From the NCBI GenBank assembly GCA_002358965.1, contig DEPW01000134.1, positions 1 to 5,313 of the forward strand: a DNA stretch of 5,313 nt, written 5' to 3'. This DNA comes from Bacteroidales bacterium UBA3382. Lineage in GTDB: Bacteria; Bacteroidota; Bacteroidia; Bacteroidales; UBA932. Under the pieces are notes generated by a model. It saw nothing but the letters and a program-made list of their open reading frames with translations. It was not told where the DNA came from and made no database searches. Positions 1 through 5,298 of the stretch are shown one piece after another. A program made the translations under genes and the position numbers. Numbering within the stretch: the first letter of the stretch is position 1; every line of letters begins with the position of its first letter.

Positions 1-1167
1 CATTTCGACCTCCGAAGCAGCACCTACATAAAGTACGGCCACGCCGCCGGCAAGCTTGCCAAGACGCTCCTGAAGCTTCTCCCTGTCATAATCCGAAGTA
101 GTCGAAGCTATCTGCTTGCGGATGAGTTCGGCCCTTTCGGCAATCGCGTCCTTGTCGCCGGCACCGTTCACGATGGTAGTGTTCTCTTTGGTGATGACGA
201 TCTTTTCGGCACGGCCGAGCATGTCAGGAGTAGTGTTTTCAAGGGTGAAGCCTCTCTCTTCGGAAACCACTACCGCACCTGTAAGGGTAGCTATATCCTG
301 AAGCATTTCCTTGCGGCGGTCACCGAAGCCCGGAGCCTTTACGGCCGCTATCTTCAAAGTACCGCGGAGCCTGTTTACGACAAGGGTCGTCAAAGCCTCG
401 CCGTCCACATCTTCAGCTATGATGAGCAGGGATTTACCTTCCCTTGCGATAGGTTCGAGGATAGGAAGAAGGTCTTTCATCGACGAAATCTTCTTATCGG
501 TGATAAGCACCTGAGGGTCGTCGAGGACTGCCTCCATCTTGTCGCCATTAGTCATGAAATAAGGCGAAATATAACCGCGGTCGAACTGCATGCCTTCGAC
601 GACCTTCACTTCGGTCTCGGTACCTTTCGCTTCCTCGACAGTAATCACACCGTCTTTCTTTACCTTGGACATCGCATCCGCGATAAGCTTGCCGATATAG
701 TTGTCGTTGTTAGCCGATACTGTACCGACCTGCTCGATCTTGGAATAGTCGTCACCGACTTCGCGGCTCTGGGCTTTGAGGCTTTCGACCACTTTGGCCA
801 CAGCCTTGTCTATGCCTCGTTTCAGATCCATAGGGTTGGCGCCTGCCGTAACATTCTTCAGACCCACATTGATGATGGCCTGTGCAAGGACGGTAGCGGT
901 GGTAGTACCGTCGCCGGCCTGCTCGTTAGTCTTGGAAGCGACTTCCTTGACCATCTGTGCGCCCATATTGGCTATCCTGTCTTCCAACTCTATTTCCTTC
1001 GCTACGGTAACACCGTCCTTTGTCACATGAGGGGCACCGAACTTCTTGTCGATCACCACATTGCGGCCTTTCGGACCGAGAGTCACCTTAACTGCGTTTG
1101 CAAGTGCGTCGGCACCTTCTTTCATCTTGTTGCGTGCCTCGATGTTGAATTTGATATCTTTTGCCAT
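1..1167 (-). CDS. groL: Chaperonin GroEL (Hsp60), C-terminal part beyond the window edge
   Basis: ATP-driven protein-folding chaperonin of the cytoplasm; it forms a 14-subunit double ring that is capped by GroES. The frame is open from the ATG at 1167 to base 1, giving 389 codons of the usual 540-545. It begins MAKDIKFNIEARNKMKEGAD. Visible family signatures are the nucleotide-binding VTLGPKGRNVV (about residues 28-38), AGDGTTTATVLAQ with the phosphate-contacting DGTTT at 86-90, the apical-domain YISPYFMTN (199-207), KAPGFGDRRKEML (278-289) and KLAGGVAVLYVGAASEVEM at the edge. The equivalent of the hydrolysis residue Asp398 of the E. coli protein would lie just outside the window, so it cannot be checked. 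The start is fixed by homology and by an AGGAGG ribosome binding site 8 bases upstream. It sits 23 bases downstream of groES in one operon. No frameshift or missing motif was seen in the visible part. Confidence 0.98.
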   Translation of the reverse strand, partial: MAKDIKFNIEARNKMKEGADALANAVKVTLGPKGRNVVIDKKFGAPHVTKDGVTVAKEIELEDRIANMGAQMVKEVASKTNEQAGDGTTTATVLAQAIINVGLKNVTAGANPMDLKRGIDKAVAKVVESLKAQSREVGDDYSKIEQVGTVSANNDNYIGKLIADAMSKVKKDGVITVEEAKGTETEVKVVEGMQFDRGYISPYFMTNGDKMEAVLDDPQVLITDKKISSMKDLLPILEPIAREGKSLLIIAEDVDGEALTTLVVNRLRGTLKIAAVKAPGFGDRRKEMLQDIATLTGAVVVSEERGFTLENTTPDMLGRAEKIVITKENTTIVNGAGDKDAIAERAELIRKQIASTTSDYDREKLQERLGKLAGGVAVLYVGAASEVEM

Positions 1168-1175
1168 GATATTTT

Positions 1176-1181
1176 CCTCCT
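1176..1181 (-). promoter_or_regulatory. Strong Shine-Dalgarno site of groEL
   Basis: Read on the minus strand, AGGAGG (within ATAGGAGGAAAATATCATG) stands 8 bases before the groEL ATG, in the 23-base gap after groES. It is a textbook Shine-Dalgarno site. No comparable site precedes groES, tadA or the cotransporter ATG in this window. It confirms the groEL start and suggests groEL is initiated independently of groES translation. Confidence 0.85.
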
Positions 1182-1190
1182 ATTAAAATA

Positions 1191-1463
1191 TTAACCGATA
1201 ATAGCCATGATGTCAGATTGTTTCATTATAAGGTACTTCCTGTCTTCGAAATGTACCTCGTTGCCGGCATATTTGCCGAAAAGGACAGTATCGCCGCATT
1301 TAACTTCCATAGGTTCGTCTTTCTTGCCAGGACCGACCGCTATGACCGTACCCTGTGAAGGTTTTTCCTTTGCGGTATCAGGAATATAAAGTCCACCGGC
1401 GGTCTTCATTTCCGCCTCTTTAGGTTCAACCAGAACTCTGTCTGCCAATGGTTTGATATTCAT
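1191..1463 (-). CDS. groS: Co-chaperonin GroES (Hsp10)
   Basis: Heptameric lid that caps the GroEL ring and encloses the folding chamber. The product is 90 residues, normal for the bacterial family (about 90-100). It starts MNIKPLADRVLVEP, the classic N-terminus. The mobile loop that docks on GroEL spans about residues 17-32 and carries GGLYIPDTA; its hydrophobic tripeptide is L-Y-I, where E. coli has I-V-L. KYAGNEV and YLIMKQSDIMAII form the typical C-terminal strands. An upstream in-frame TTG at 1472 would add three residues (MLI). The ATG at 1463 is preferred because the family begins at that Met. The region just before it is AT-rich, with no clear Shine-Dalgarno site. It is the first gene of the groES-groEL operon, with regulatory elements upstream at 1516-1585. 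Confidence 0.97.
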   Translation of the reverse strand: MNIKPLADRVLVEPKEAEMKTAGGLYIPDTAKEKPSQGTVIAVGPGKKDEPMEVKCGDTVLFGKYAGNEVHFEDRKYLIMKQSDIMAIIG

Positions 1464-1515
1464 AATCAACAATTTTTAAATATTTAACTTTTACAAATCT
1501 CCTAACAATCCGCCC

Positions 1516-1537
1516 TGCCGTCACAGACAGGACGGCA
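1516..1537. repeat. Perfect 7-8-7 inverted repeat in the groES leader or at its start site
   Basis: TGCCGTC (1516-1522), an 8-base spacer (1523-1530) and GACGGCA (1531-1537) form a perfect 7-bp GC-rich stem. If the sigma-54-like element at 1545-1560 is used, transcription should begin near 1534. The repeat would then overlap the start site and act as a DNA operator rather than as a complete RNA hairpin. If transcription starts further upstream, it would be a hairpin in the groES leader. It does not match the CIRCE sequence (TTAGCACTC-N9-GAGTGCTAA) bound by HrcA. No long T-run follows on either strand, so a terminator is unlikely. Confidence 0.5.
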
Positions 1538-1544
1538 ACAAACG

Positions 1545-1560
1545 GGCAAATAGGATGCCA
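1545..1560 (-). promoter_or_regulatory. Candidate sigma-54 (RpoN) -24/-12 promoter of groES-groEL
   Basis: On the minus strand the sequence reads TGGCATCCTATTTGCC. Aligned with the sigma-54 consensus TGGCAC-N5-TTGCA, the invariant GG (1559-1558) and GC (1547-1546) are separated by exactly 10 bases, as required. The expected start is near 1534, giving a groES leader of about 70 bases. The competing reading is a primary-sigma promoter. Its TAnnTTTG box would have to be CCTATTTG, which lacks the TA, although a TTG lies 20 bases upstream of that octamer. I saw no better TAnnTTTG box between here and groES. Assignment is by motif only. Confidence 0.5.
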
Positions 1561-1570
1561 CATGTTTTTG

Positions 1571-1585
1571 CTGACAATTTGTCAG
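1571..1585. promoter_or_regulatory. Perfect palindromic operator candidate upstream of groES
   Basis: CTGACAA-T-TTGTCAG is a perfect 7-1-7 inverted repeat. It ends 10 bases upstream (groES sense) of the -24 element, and its centre is about 44 bases before the predicted start. The short spacer makes an RNA hairpin implausible, so it looks like a dimeric protein-binding site. It could be an activator site for a sigma-54 enhancer-binding protein, unusually close for that class, or a stress-response repressor site. It also lies in the upstream region of divergent tadA, about 95 bases from that start. The regulator is not identifiable from this window. Confidence 0.5.
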
Positions 1586-1636
1586 AAAGGCGCATGTCCG
1601 TGCGCGCCGTAATCATTCCGTCAGGACAGGAAGGGG

Positions 1637-1667
1637 TTGCATTGCTCGGGGCTTGTTGCTACCTTTG
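1637..1667 (+). promoter_or_regulatory. Bacteroidota-type primary-sigma promoter of tadA
   Basis: TTG at 1637-1639 (-33 box) is followed after 20 bases by TACCTTTG at 1660-1667 (-7 box). This matches the Bacteroidota primary-sigma consensus (TTTG or TTG, 19-21 bases, TAnnTTTG). Transcription should begin about 5-7 bases after the box, at 1672-1674. That coincides with the tadA ATG at 1673, so the mRNA may be leaderless. Confidence 0.7.
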
Positions 1668-1672
1668 CGGAT

Positions 1673-2107
1673 ATGGGAAACGATGAAAAATACATGCGCG
1701 AAGCAATCGGGCAGGCCATGCTCGCATACGAAGCGGACGAAGTCCCGGTGGGAGCCGTCATAGTACACAACGGGAAAATCATAGCACGGGCATACAATCT
1801 TACCGAACGGCTGAACGACCCTACCGCCCACGCGGAAATGCAGGCGATAACGATGGCGACCGGCCATATCGGAGGAAAATATCTGACGGGATGCGAAATA
1901 TACATCACCGTCGAACCTTGCCCGATGTGCGCGGCGGCCCTGGCATGGGCCCAGGTAAGCCGTGTGGTTTACGGAGCCTCCGATCCTAAAAGGGGATATT
2001 CGCTATTCGGCCCCTCGCTATTGCACCCGAAGACAGAGGTTGTCGGAGGCGTACTGGCGGTCGAATGCGGCCGACTGATGAGCGATTTTTTCCGCGACAA
2101 AAGATAA
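1673..2107 (+). CDS. tadA: tRNA adenosine(34) deaminase TadA
   Basis: Zinc-dependent deaminase expected to convert the wobble adenosine of tRNA-Arg(ACG) to inosine, allowing one tRNA to read CGU, CGC and CGA. The 144-residue product, a normal length, has the cytidine/deoxycytidylate-deaminase fold signatures. EVPVGAVIV is at 23-31. HAEMQAI at 53-59 contains zinc ligand His53 and proton shuttle Glu55. EPCPMCAAALAWAQ at 81-94 contains zinc ligands Cys83 and Cys86. RVVYGASDPKRGY (97-109) and the C-terminal FFRDKR are also typical of TadA. An upstream in-frame TTG at 1637 would add 12 residues, but that TTG is the -33 box and lies before the predicted start site, so the ATG at 1673 is chosen. No Shine-Dalgarno site is present. 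It is divergent from groES. A related nucleoside deaminase such as guanine deaminase is less likely, given the motif match and length. Confidence 0.93.
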   Translation: MGNDEKYMREAIGQAMLAYEADEVPVGAVIVHNGKIIARAYNLTERLNDPTAHAEMQAITMATGHIGGKYLTGCEIYITVEPCPMCAAALAWAQVSRVVYGASDPKRGYSLFGPSLLHPKTEVVGGVLAVECGRLMSDFFRDKR

Positions 2108-2139
2108 TTTGCCCGTTTGGCAAAAAAATCATACCTTTG
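2108..2139 (+). promoter_or_regulatory. Primary-sigma promoter of tRNA-Gln
   Basis: TTTG at 2108-2111 begins on the base after the tadA stop codon. After exactly 20 bases comes TACCTTTG (2132-2139), the same -7 octamer as at tadA. Both boxes match the Bacteroidota consensus. Transcription should start around 2144-2146, leaving about a dozen bases of 5' leader before the mature tRNA. Confidence 0.72.
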
Positions 2140-2156
2140 CGCCCACTTATTGCGAT

Positions 2157-2227
2157 TGAGATATGGTGTAATGGTAGCACTACAGATTTTGGTTCTGTCT
2201 GTCCAGGTTCGAATCCTGGTATCTCAA
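2157..2227 (+). tRNA. tRNA-Gln (anticodon UUG)
   Basis: A complete 71-base cloverleaf can be folded by eye. The acceptor stem is TGAGATA (2157-2163) with TATCTCA (2220-2226), all seven pairs Watson-Crick, with the weak U1-A72 first pair seen in glutamine tRNAs. The D arm is GTGT-AATGGTA-GCAC. The anticodon arm is ACAGA-TTTTGGT-TCTGT with anticodon TTG, which reads CAA and, by wobble, CAG. The T arm is CCAGG-TTCGAAT-CCTGG. The discriminator base is A (2227). The following bases are CTA, so the 3' CCA is not encoded and must be added by nucleotidyltransferase. It has its own promoter immediately after tadA. Confidence 0.96.
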
Positions 2228-2248
2228 CTATCTGATTAGAGCTGAATC

Positions 2249-2340
2249 TTCGGGGGCACGACCATCGATAGTTCGCATCTGCAACACATTGTATTTCAAT
2301 AGATTATACACTCAAGACAAATAACGGACCGCCCCGGAAG
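2249..2340. repeat. Copy 1 of a roughly 92-bp tandem unit with terminal inverted repeats
   Basis: The unit starts TTCGGGGGCA and ends GCCCCGGAAG. Its 9-base ends, TTCGGGGGC and GCCCCGGAA, are inverted complements at 8 of 9 positions. A second copy lies exactly 109 bases downstream. It begins 21 bases after the mature tRNA-Gln 3' end and has no plausible reading frame. Identity between copies is complete over the 10 bases at each end. By hand count it is about 31 of 72 in the interior, where a TTCAATA-n-ATT-n-T block (2295-2307) is best kept. Confidence 0.55.
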
Positions 2341-2372
2341 GCATATAAAAACATCGTTTCGGGGGCAGGCCG
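2325..2372. terminator. Possible bidirectional terminator hairpin between convergent units
   Basis: The right end of copy 1 and the left end of copy 2 can form an imperfect hairpin. CGGACCGCCCCGGAA (2325-2339) pairs with TTTCGGGGGCAGGCCG (2357-2372), with two mismatches and one bulged G, around a 17-base AT-rich loop. It lies between tRNA-Gln (plus) and the lipoprotein gene (minus), where a shared terminator is expected. After the stem the minus strand reads TTATTTGTCTT, a weak U-rich tail. The plus strand reads ATTATCCTATTT, which is weaker. It could equally be a by-product of the repeats. Confidence 0.4.
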
Positions 2373-2449
2373 GATTATCCTATTTAACTACAAATACCTG
2401 ATATTCAATACATTGTCTCTACAATCAGACTTCACAAACGCCCCGGAAG
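2358..2449. repeat. Copy 2 of the roughly 92-bp tandem unit
   Basis: It has the same ends as copy 1 (TTCGGGGGCA and GCCCCGGAAG) and exactly the same length. It is separated from copy 1 by 17 bases and ends 7 bases before the stop codon of the minus-strand lipoprotein gene. The interior has drifted but keeps TTCAATA-n-ATT (2405-2414). Together the two copies fill nearly all of the 229-base gap 2228-2456, in which I see no gene. Confidence 0.55.
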
Positions 2450-2456
2450 ATATCAG

Positions 2457-3467
2457 TCAGGAAGTTATCCGGCTTTGCAGATACGCAATGACTTTTTCAG
2501 GGACGGCATCCTTGAACAGCACCCGTTTTTCGGAATCGAGCAGATACAACGAAGGAATGGCCCTTACCGCGTACAGTGAATTGTCGCGCAATATGCCGTA
2601 CGGGTCATAACCGTTGTACCAGCAGGACGGATAAGAAAGGCTGTAATCCATCCACTCTTCTATGTCCGAATCGATGTATATGTTGACAACGGCGACTTTT
2701 CCGGAGGAAATCAGTTCCTCAAGGCCGTCTCCCGAAAGAGTCCTGAAAGAAGTCAGGGCATCGACAATCCTGCGGCAGGCCTCGCAGCCGGGATTGGTAA
2801 AAAACAGCACGGTATAATCGGCTTCGACTCCATGCATGGAGTACATCCTGCCAGAGCTGTCCGAAAACCTGAAATCGGCAGCGGTACTACCGCAAGGGTT
2901 CAGCGCACACAACCCTGCCTCGTAACGGTAACGCCCCCTTGTCACAGTATCCGCCATCGGTGAAAACGACAGCAATGCCGCAAGCGGGCCGTAAATGTCC
3001 TCATTCCTGTAAGGCGAATTAGGATCATAGAAACAGGCCGAAAGCCCTTCGGCGACAGCCCTGAAAAAGACCGTATCGCCACTGTCTTCAGCCGCCCTGA
3101 CAAGGGACGCAAGCGCCGAGCGTATATGCACCGCCTCCTGCGGAAAATCCTCTGGCCATCGGGACAGCATGTCCGTCACGCCGGCATATTCGTAAAAAGC
3201 CTTCCTGAAACCGTCGCGGCTTACCCCGAGAATCAGTGTGTCCGAATCGGCGCAGACACGCGATGTGTCCAGAAATGCCGTCCAGAAACTGATGCTTAAA
3301 TACTCCGCCACAGCGCGGGCTCCCTGCATCCTCACCGTTTCAGGCACTTGCGGCCCGGGAAACGGTACTGCCCCGCCCGGAATTCCGTCGGACCGGTCTG
3401 TGCGGGCGGCACACGAACACAGCAAGAGCGCAGACAGGATCAGACAGCGGAAAGAAGGGAGACTCAT
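2457..3467 (-). CDS. Lipoprotein with DUF5106-like region and C-terminal thioredoxin-like domain
   Basis: Predicted cell-envelope thiol-disulfide protein of 336 residues. Residues 1-18 are a lipoprotein signal peptide (hydrophobic LILSALLL, then lipobox LCS before Cys19), so the mature protein should be anchored to a membrane through Cys19. Residues about 45-190 are helical and resemble the DUF5106 region often found before thioredoxin-like domains in Bacteroidota. From about 188 the sequence follows the TlpA/thioredoxin pattern: NPCGSTAADFRFSDSSG, strand YTVLFFTNPG, active-site C228-E-A-C231, then the cis-proline loop A303-I-P305-S and strand LYLLDSEKRVLFKD. Both redox cysteines and the cis-proline are present, so it is probably active; reductase or oxidase direction and partner are unknown. 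Extra cysteines occur at 72, 145, 187, 192 and 282. The start ATG overlaps the cotransporter stop as ATGA, so translation is probably coupled. No Shine-Dalgarno site is evident. Confidence 0.85.
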   Translation of the reverse strand: MSLPSFRCLILSALLLCSCAARTDRSDGIPGGAVPFPGPQVPETVRMQGARAVAEYLSISFWTAFLDTSRVCADSDTLILGVSRDGFRKAFYEYAGVTDMLSRWPEDFPQEAVHIRSALASLVRAAEDSGDTVFFRAVAEGLSACFYDPNSPYRNEDIYGPLAALLSFSPMADTVTRGRYRYEAGLCALNPCGSTAADFRFSDSSGRMYSMHGVEADYTVLFFTNPGCEACRRIVDALTSFRTLSGDGLEELISSGKVAVVNIYIDSDIEEWMDYSLSYPSCWYNGYDPYGILRDNSLYAVRAIPSLYLLDSEKRVLFKDAVPEKVIAYLQSRITS

Positions 3468-5266
3468 GACTTATTTCCCTTCTTGATGTCGAGGACCGCT
3501 TCGGATACATTAATGATGAAATCCCCGACACGCTCGAGCTCCAGGATTATGTCCATATAGTACGAACCTGACAGATAGTCATACTTGCCGTTTTCGATAT
3601 CGTTGACATGAGCCTCGCGAAGCCGGTTGCGGCAATCATTGATGGCCTTCTCGGCGAAGAACGCATTTTCGATATCGGTAATGACCCTGTACCCGGCCTT
3701 GATGTTGTCTATCATGCTATCCAGGGCATTGTCCACGAGATCGAGCATTTCGTCTATATGCGCCAGCATCACGGCATCGAGGGATTTGTTGTGGGAATGC
3801 ATCCTGCGAAGTATGCGCCCTATCGCCTCCGCCGAATCCCCGAGACTCTCCATCTCACCTATTATCTTATACATCGCCCTCAGCCTGCGGCTGCTTTCTT
3901 CGCTCATCTCGCCGGTCTCCGAGACCTTGTTCAGGTAAGACGCTATTTCGAACTCGAGCCGGTCAGTAATCTCTTCGTACCGGCTTACCCGGTTGAAGAT
4001 TTCATCGAATCTCACCGAATCCGTCTCTTTGACAGCCGCCCTCACATAAGCGTAGTCTTTCTTGCATATCTCGGCGAAATGGACTATTTCCTGCTTCGCT
4101 TCCTCGAGCGAAAGTTCGGGAGCGCCCCACGGACCTGCCTGGATATACTGGAGCTTAAGCGAGTCGTCCTCGACGGCCTTGTCTTTCACCAGCCATGTGA
4201 CAAACCTGACTATCAGAGGGATGAACCATACAAGCAATGTGGTGTTGATCAGATTGAAAAGGGTATGGACGAACGACACTCCGTACAACACGGCAGTGCT
4301 GCCTGCCGTTACTGCGGCCTCGGCCCTCGCTACCGTATCGGCATCCGCTCCCGAAGCGGTGAACGAATCGAGCGTGTCCTGCAAGGCCACCATGTCCACC
4401 TTGAGCGGATCGGGAAGTCCCAATGAAGTAACTATCACGGATACGAGATCCAGAAAAGGCATGAAAAGCGCCATGGCCCAGATTACGCCGAAAACATTGA
4501 AGACCGTATGCGCACGGGCCGCCCTTTTCGCGGAAGCATTGGCCACGGCAGCCGCTATGTTGGCCGTAATGGTAGTACCTATGTTTTCGCCAAGCACCAA
4601 AGCCGCCGCCATCGGGAAAGGTATCCAGCCGAAATTCACCATCACGAGGGTCAGGGCCATCGTGGCGGATGAAGACTGGAGCAATATCGTAAGCACCGTG
4701 CCTATGCCGAGGAAAAGCAGCACCGAACCGAAACCGTAGCCCGTCCACTGTTTGAGGAATTCCAGAACCTGAGGGCTCTCGCGCAAATCCGGGACCGAAT
4801 CCTTGAGGAAAGTGAGTCCGAGGAACAGCAGCGCGAAACCGACCACGAACTCGCCATAGTTCTTGCGGGACGCCTTCTTGGATATCGACAATATGAAGCC
4901 GACCGCCATGAGCGGAACGGACAGCACCGAGATATCCGCCTTGAATCCGAGCAACGATATCAGCCAGGCGGTCACGGTCGTTCCGATATTGGCTCCCATT
5001 ATCACCCCTACGGCCTGGGTAAGGGTCAGAAGACTTGCGTTCACAAAACTCACCACCATTACGGTCGTCGCGCTCGAAGACTGTATGAGAGCCGTTATGA
5101 ACAATCCTGTCAGTACGCTTTTGAAGGGGTTCGAGGTCATCGAAGCAAGGATCGACCTCATCTTGTCACCTGCCGCTTTCTGGAGCCCTTCGCTCATCAG
5201 GGTCATTCCGTACAGGAACATTCCCAAAGCTCCGAACAGAGTGAGGATTTGTAGAACTATGGCCAT
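3464..5266 (-). CDS. Na+/phosphate cotransporter family protein (NptA/YjbB type) with PhoU-like domain
   Basis: Inner-membrane protein of 600 residues in the type II Na/Pi-cotransporter family, expected to move inorganic phosphate with sodium; direction is not decided by sequence. The membrane half (about 1-360) has the family's inverted duplication. Repeat 1 carries QSSSATT (62-68) and GANIGTT (91-97); repeat 2 carries QSSSAT (197-202) and GENIGTT (226-232). A hydrophilic, acidic, alanine-rich loop of about 45 residues (285-328) precedes the last membrane segment. The cytoplasmic C-terminus (about 390-590) is helical and PhoU-like, with E-x-x-D/E repeats such as EMESLGDSAEAIGRILRRMH and LELERVGDFIINVSEAV, a fold linked to metal binding and phosphate control. 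A TTG at 5296 would add ten residues, but it lies inside the predicted -7 box. The ATG at 5266 (MAIVLQILTLFGALGMFLYG) matches the family start. It is the first gene of an operon with the lipoprotein. Confidence 0.93.
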   Translation of the reverse strand: MAIVLQILTLFGALGMFLYGMTLMSEGLQKAAGDKMRSILASMTSNPFKSVLTGLFITALIQSSSATTVMVVSFVNASLLTLTQAVGVIMGANIGTTVTAWLISLLGFKADISVLSVPLMAVGFILSISKKASRKNYGEFVVGFALLFLGLTFLKDSVPDLRESPQVLEFLKQWTGYGFGSVLLFLGIGTVLTILLQSSSATMALTLVMVNFGWIPFPMAAALVLGENIGTTITANIAAAVANASAKRAARAHTVFNVFGVIWAMALFMPFLDLVSVIVTSLGLPDPLKVDMVALQDTLDSFTASGADADTVARAEAAVTAGSTAVLYGVSFVHTLFNLINTTLLVWFIPLIVRFVTWLVKDKAVEDDSLKLQYIQAGPWGAPELSLEEAKQEIVHFAEICKKDYAYVRAAVKETDSVRFDEIFNRVSRYEEITDRLEFEIASYLNKVSETGEMSEESSRRLRAMYKIIGEMESLGDSAEAIGRILRRMHSHNKSLDAVMLAHIDEMLDLVDNALDSMIDNIKAGYRVITDIENAFFAEKAINDCRNRLREAHVNDIENGKYDYLSGSYYMDIILELERVGDFIINVSEAVLDIKKGNKS

Positions 5267-5282
5267 TTTCAGTGAAATTACG

Positions 5283-5298
5283 CTTTGCCATTGCAAAG
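5283..5298. repeat. Small palindrome over the cotransporter start region
   Basis: CTTTGC (5283-5288), CATT, GCAAAG (5293-5298) is a perfect 6-4-6 inverted repeat. It covers most of the -7 box and the predicted start site, a position where a bound repressor would block transcription. Six-base arms can occur by chance, and half of one arm is the promoter box itself. Confidence 0.3.

Noticed and set aside
116..1030. Small plus-strand frames opposite groEL (116-301, 311-514, 776-1030)
   Set aside because: All are antisense to highly conserved GroEL sequence and have low-complexity Ser/Arg/Ala-rich products.
1464..1672. CIRCE/HrcA operator upstream of groES
   Set aside because: I searched by eye for TTAGCACTC-N9-GAGTGCTAA and found neither arm; the inverted repeats present have different sequences.
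2249..2449. CRISPR array or tandem tRNA remnants in the repeat region
   Set aside because: There are only two units, the interiors are diverged rather than identical, the spacing is wrong for CRISPR, and no T-arm or anticodon-arm pattern can be folded.
2207..2456. tRNA-Gln 3' end as an integration site, with an attachment repeat downstream
   Set aside because: The last 20 or so bases of the tRNA are not repeated elsewhere in the window, and no integrase or mobile gene is present.
2413..2610. Plus-strand 65-codon frame at the end of the intergenic region
   Set aside because: It overlaps the repeat unit and the antisense of the thioredoxin-domain C-terminus, and has no supporting motif or promoter.
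3608..4426. Plus-strand open frame of 272 codons opposite the cotransporter gene
   Set aside because: It lies wholly antisense to the PhoU-like and late membrane part of a well-supported gene. Its product is rich in His, Arg and Pro with no recognisable domain, as expected from reading the complement of a moderately GC-rich gene.
4062..4748. Further overlapping frames on both strands inside the cotransporter gene (plus 4062-4739, minus 4155-4748)
   Set aside because: Shadows of the QSSSAT/GENIGTT coding region; the compositions are unnatural and no family is recognised.
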